From Clostridia bacterium (GTDB lineage: Bacteria > Bacillota > Clostridia > Oscillospirales > Ruminococcaceae), in the NCBI GenBank assembly GCA_009929695.1, contig RZZW01000028.1:1-42205 (forward strand): DNA of 42,205 nucleotides, in the 5' to 3' direction. Within the stretch, counting starts at the first letter, position 1, and each line of letters begins with the position of its first letter. The notes beneath the pieces are model-generated. The model was not told where the DNA came from. It did not search any database and was given only the letters and a program-made list of their open reading frames with translations. Of this stretch, positions 40,703-42,205 are shown one piece after another. The position numbers and the translations under genes were made by a program.

Positions 40703-42028
40703 GTGGCAGAAGCAAAGCTTTGGGGCGGGCGTTTTCGCGGTGAAGAGGACGCTTTAATGGAGCAGTTTAACAATAATTTCGAGCAGACAAAATGGCTCGT
40801 CATACCCGATATCGACGGCAGCATAGCTCACGTCGCTATGCAGACAAAGGTAGGCCTGTTGACAAAGGACGAGGGCGAAACGCTGACAGATGGACTTTTG
40901 AAGCTTAAAGACGACGTTTTAAGCGGCGCGCAAAAGCTAGAGGGCGACTATGAGGACGTCCACACCTTCGTCGAGGCAAAGCTGACGGAAATGACGGGCG
41001 AGGTGGGCAAAAAACTGCACACAGCCCGCAGCCGCAACGACCAAGTGAACACCGATATGAAGCTGTTTACACGCGACGAAACGCGTAAAACAGCTGATAT
41101 GGTGACGGCGCTTTTAGACACGCTAAAGAAAGTTGCCGACGAAAATCCATGCCTTATGCCGGGCTACACACACTTGCAGCGCGCGCAGGTTATCACGTTT
41201 AAAGCGTACTTAATGGCGTATCACGGCATGTTTTCACGCGACAAACGCCGCCTCGAAAACGCGCTTGACAATATGGACGAATGTCCCCTCGGCTGCGGCG
41301 CTCTCGCGGGCACAACGCACACAATCGACCGCGATTTCACAGCAAAGCAGCTAAATTTCGCACGCCCCTACGCAAGCTTTCTTGACGGCGTGTCTGACCG
41401 CGACTATCAAATCGAGGTTATGAGCGCATTTTCGATGATAATGCTGCACCTCTCGCGCCTCGCGGAAGAGCTTATAATCTTCGGCTCAAGCGAGTTTGAC
41501 TACATCTCATTATCCGATGCCTACACAACAGGCTCGTCAATAATGCCGCAAAAGAAAAACTCCGACGGCGCCGAGCTTATCCGCGGCAAAACAGGCCGCG
41601 TATACGGCAGCCTTATGGGTATGCTAACGCTTATGAAGGGCTTGCCGCTCGCGTATAATAAGGATATGCAGGAGGACAAAGAGCTTTTCTACGACGCGCT
41701 GACAACTGTTCAGGCGTGCCTGCAAATAGCAGAAAGAATGATAGCAACAGTCACAGTGAAGCCCGAAAGTATGAAGAAAAACGTCAAAAAAGGCTTTTTG
41801 AACGCAACAGAGGTTGCAGATTATCTGGTATCCAAAAACGTCCCATTCCGCGACGCCCACGGCATAGTCGGCCGCATAGTGATAGCCTGCGAAGACAAAA
41901 ATTGCGCGATTGAGGACATGCCGCTAGACGAGCTGAAAACCTTTTGCGACAAAATAGAAGCCGACATCTACGCTTTCATCGACTACGACGCAATTTTGCA
42001 CAAGGGGATAAAAAAAGAAATGCTATAA
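40703..42028 (+). CDS. argH: Argininosuccinate lyase
   Basis: 441 aa. It splits argininosuccinate into arginine and fumarate, the last step of arginine synthesis. Landmarks: AEAKLWGGRF start, EDVHTFVEAKL, TARSRNDQV, PGYTHLQRAQ, and the fumarase-superfamily signature SSIMPQKKNSD (the common form is KKNPD, so one residue differs from the usual). Starts at GTG with AGGGGAAG upstream. The usual partner argG is not in the window. It produces fumarate, which the fumarase encoded at 31-33 kb can use. Confidence 0.95.
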   Translation: MAEAKLWGGRFRGEEDALMEQFNNNFEQTKWLVIPDIDGSIAHVAMQTKVGLLTKDEGETLTDGLLKLKDDVLSGAQKLEGDYEDVHTFVEAKLTEMTGEVGKKLHTARSRNDQVNTDMKLFTRDETRKTADMVTALLDTLKKVADENPCLMPGYTHLQRAQVITFKAYLMAYHGMFSRDKRRLENALDNMDECPLGCGALAGTTHTIDRDFTAKQLNFARPYASFLDGVSDRDYQIEVMSAFSMIMLHLSRLAEELIIFGSSEFDYISLSDAYTTGSSIMPQKKNSDGAELIRGKTGRVYGSLMGMLTLMKGLPLAYNKDMQEDKELFYDALTTVQACLQIAERMIATVTVKPESMKKNVKKGFLNATEVADYLVSKNVPFRDAHGIVGRIVIACEDKNCAIEDMPLDELKTFCDKIEADIYAFIDYDAILHKGIKKEML

Positions 42029-42108
42029 AAAGAAGATAGAATAAAGAAGAAATAAAAGTGTGCGGTGTGATTTAAAAACGTGAACACACCGCCATTTTTC
42101 TTTCTTCT
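42029..42108. repeat. Reduced polypurine-armed hairpin element after argH
   Basis: It starts directly after the argH stop with AAGAAGATAGAATAAAGAAG, has one hairpin GCGGTGTG/CACACCGC (42062-42069 with 42085-42092), and ends TTTTTCTTTCTTCT. The arms match the cloverleaf elements at 8040, 22633 and 35196, but two of the three inner hairpins are missing. It may serve as the argH terminator. Confidence 0.65.
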
Positions 42109-42120
42109 GTAGGTTTGTCA

Positions 42121-42205
42121 ATGATACGTTACACCAAAAGCAATAAAATCATGGAGAATTTTTTTAGGAGACTGCCAGTTAAGAGGGCGCATGGGAAACG
42201 CATTG
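42121..42205 (+). other. Possible start of a gene running off the window
   Basis: An open frame from ATG at 42121 (MIRYTKSNKIMENFFRRLP...) with no stop before the window edge. Only a weak ribosome site (GTAGG, 7 nt) is seen. Too short to identify. Confidence 0.2.

Overview
The window looks like a chromosomal segment of an anaerobic, low-to-mid GC member of the Clostridia (Oscillospirales/Ruminococcaceae-like, probably gut-derived). The signs are a complete V-type ATPase operon, a type III glutamine synthetase, a two-subunit oxygen-sensitive class I fumarase with malic enzyme, an activase of the 2-hydroxyacyl-CoA dehydratase family, clostridial OmpR/histidine-kinase pairs, and several TTG/GTG starts with strong Shine-Dalgarno sites. 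No rRNA, tRNA, CRISPR array, IS transposase or phage gene was seen. The taxonomic call is an inference from gene content only.

Layout. 0.2-5.2 kb (minus strand): a REC-GGDEF-EAL c-di-GMP regulator, an HD-domain protein, MTA/SAH nucleosidase, the GTPase YchF, and a Phd/YefM-RelE/ParE type toxin-antitoxin pair with a palindrome inside its promoter. 5.2-5.5 kb is an AT-rich island with two possible micro-ORFs. 5.7-8.0 kb (plus): a two-component system. 8.2-9.4 kb: two poorly characterised genes. 9.5-18.3 kb (plus): a V-type ATPase operon in the order G/H-like, C, I, K, F, E, A, B, D. 18.5-20.4 kb (minus): a YtrA-type GntR repressor, an ABC ATPase and a frameshifted ABC-2 permease, under a palindromic operator. 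20.6-22.6 kb (plus): a DEAD-box helicase and an M55 (DppA-like) peptidase that lacks one expected metal ligand. 22.8-27.1 kb (minus): a two-gene activase/COG3581 module. 27.4-31.0 kb (plus): a hybrid sensor kinase with two N-terminal lesions, and its Hpt partner. 31.4-33.9 kb (minus): malic enzyme and fumarase alpha and beta, overlapping by 4 nt each. 34.1-38.0 kb: a PrsA-like lipoprotein foldase, MscL, an Mrp/NBP35 ATPase, a CmpB-type membrane protein and a second HD protein. 38.5-42.0 kb: glutamine synthetase III and argininosuccinate lyase, divergent from a shared control region.

The intergenic spaces are dominated by three families of palindromic repeats. (1) Five copies of an 82-83 bp hairpin with TGTCATTCTGAG ends. 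(2) Many short hairpins that begin GTAGGG and end CCGC but carry interchangeable core words, often paired head to head. (3) Three 157-186 bp elements with polypurine/polypyrimidine arms enclosing three consecutive hairpins, so potentially cloverleaf-shaped. Each of these starts within 0-3 nt of a stop codon and fills the gap between two convergent genes; a reduced fourth copy follows argH. This third family is the most unusual signal in the window, because the structure is preserved while the hairpin sequences are swapped.

Three homopolymer or nonsense lesions (A8 and an in-frame TAA in the hybrid kinase, a T4 run in the ABC permease) may be true decay, slippage-based switching or assembly errors. 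They cannot be told apart from the sequence alone.
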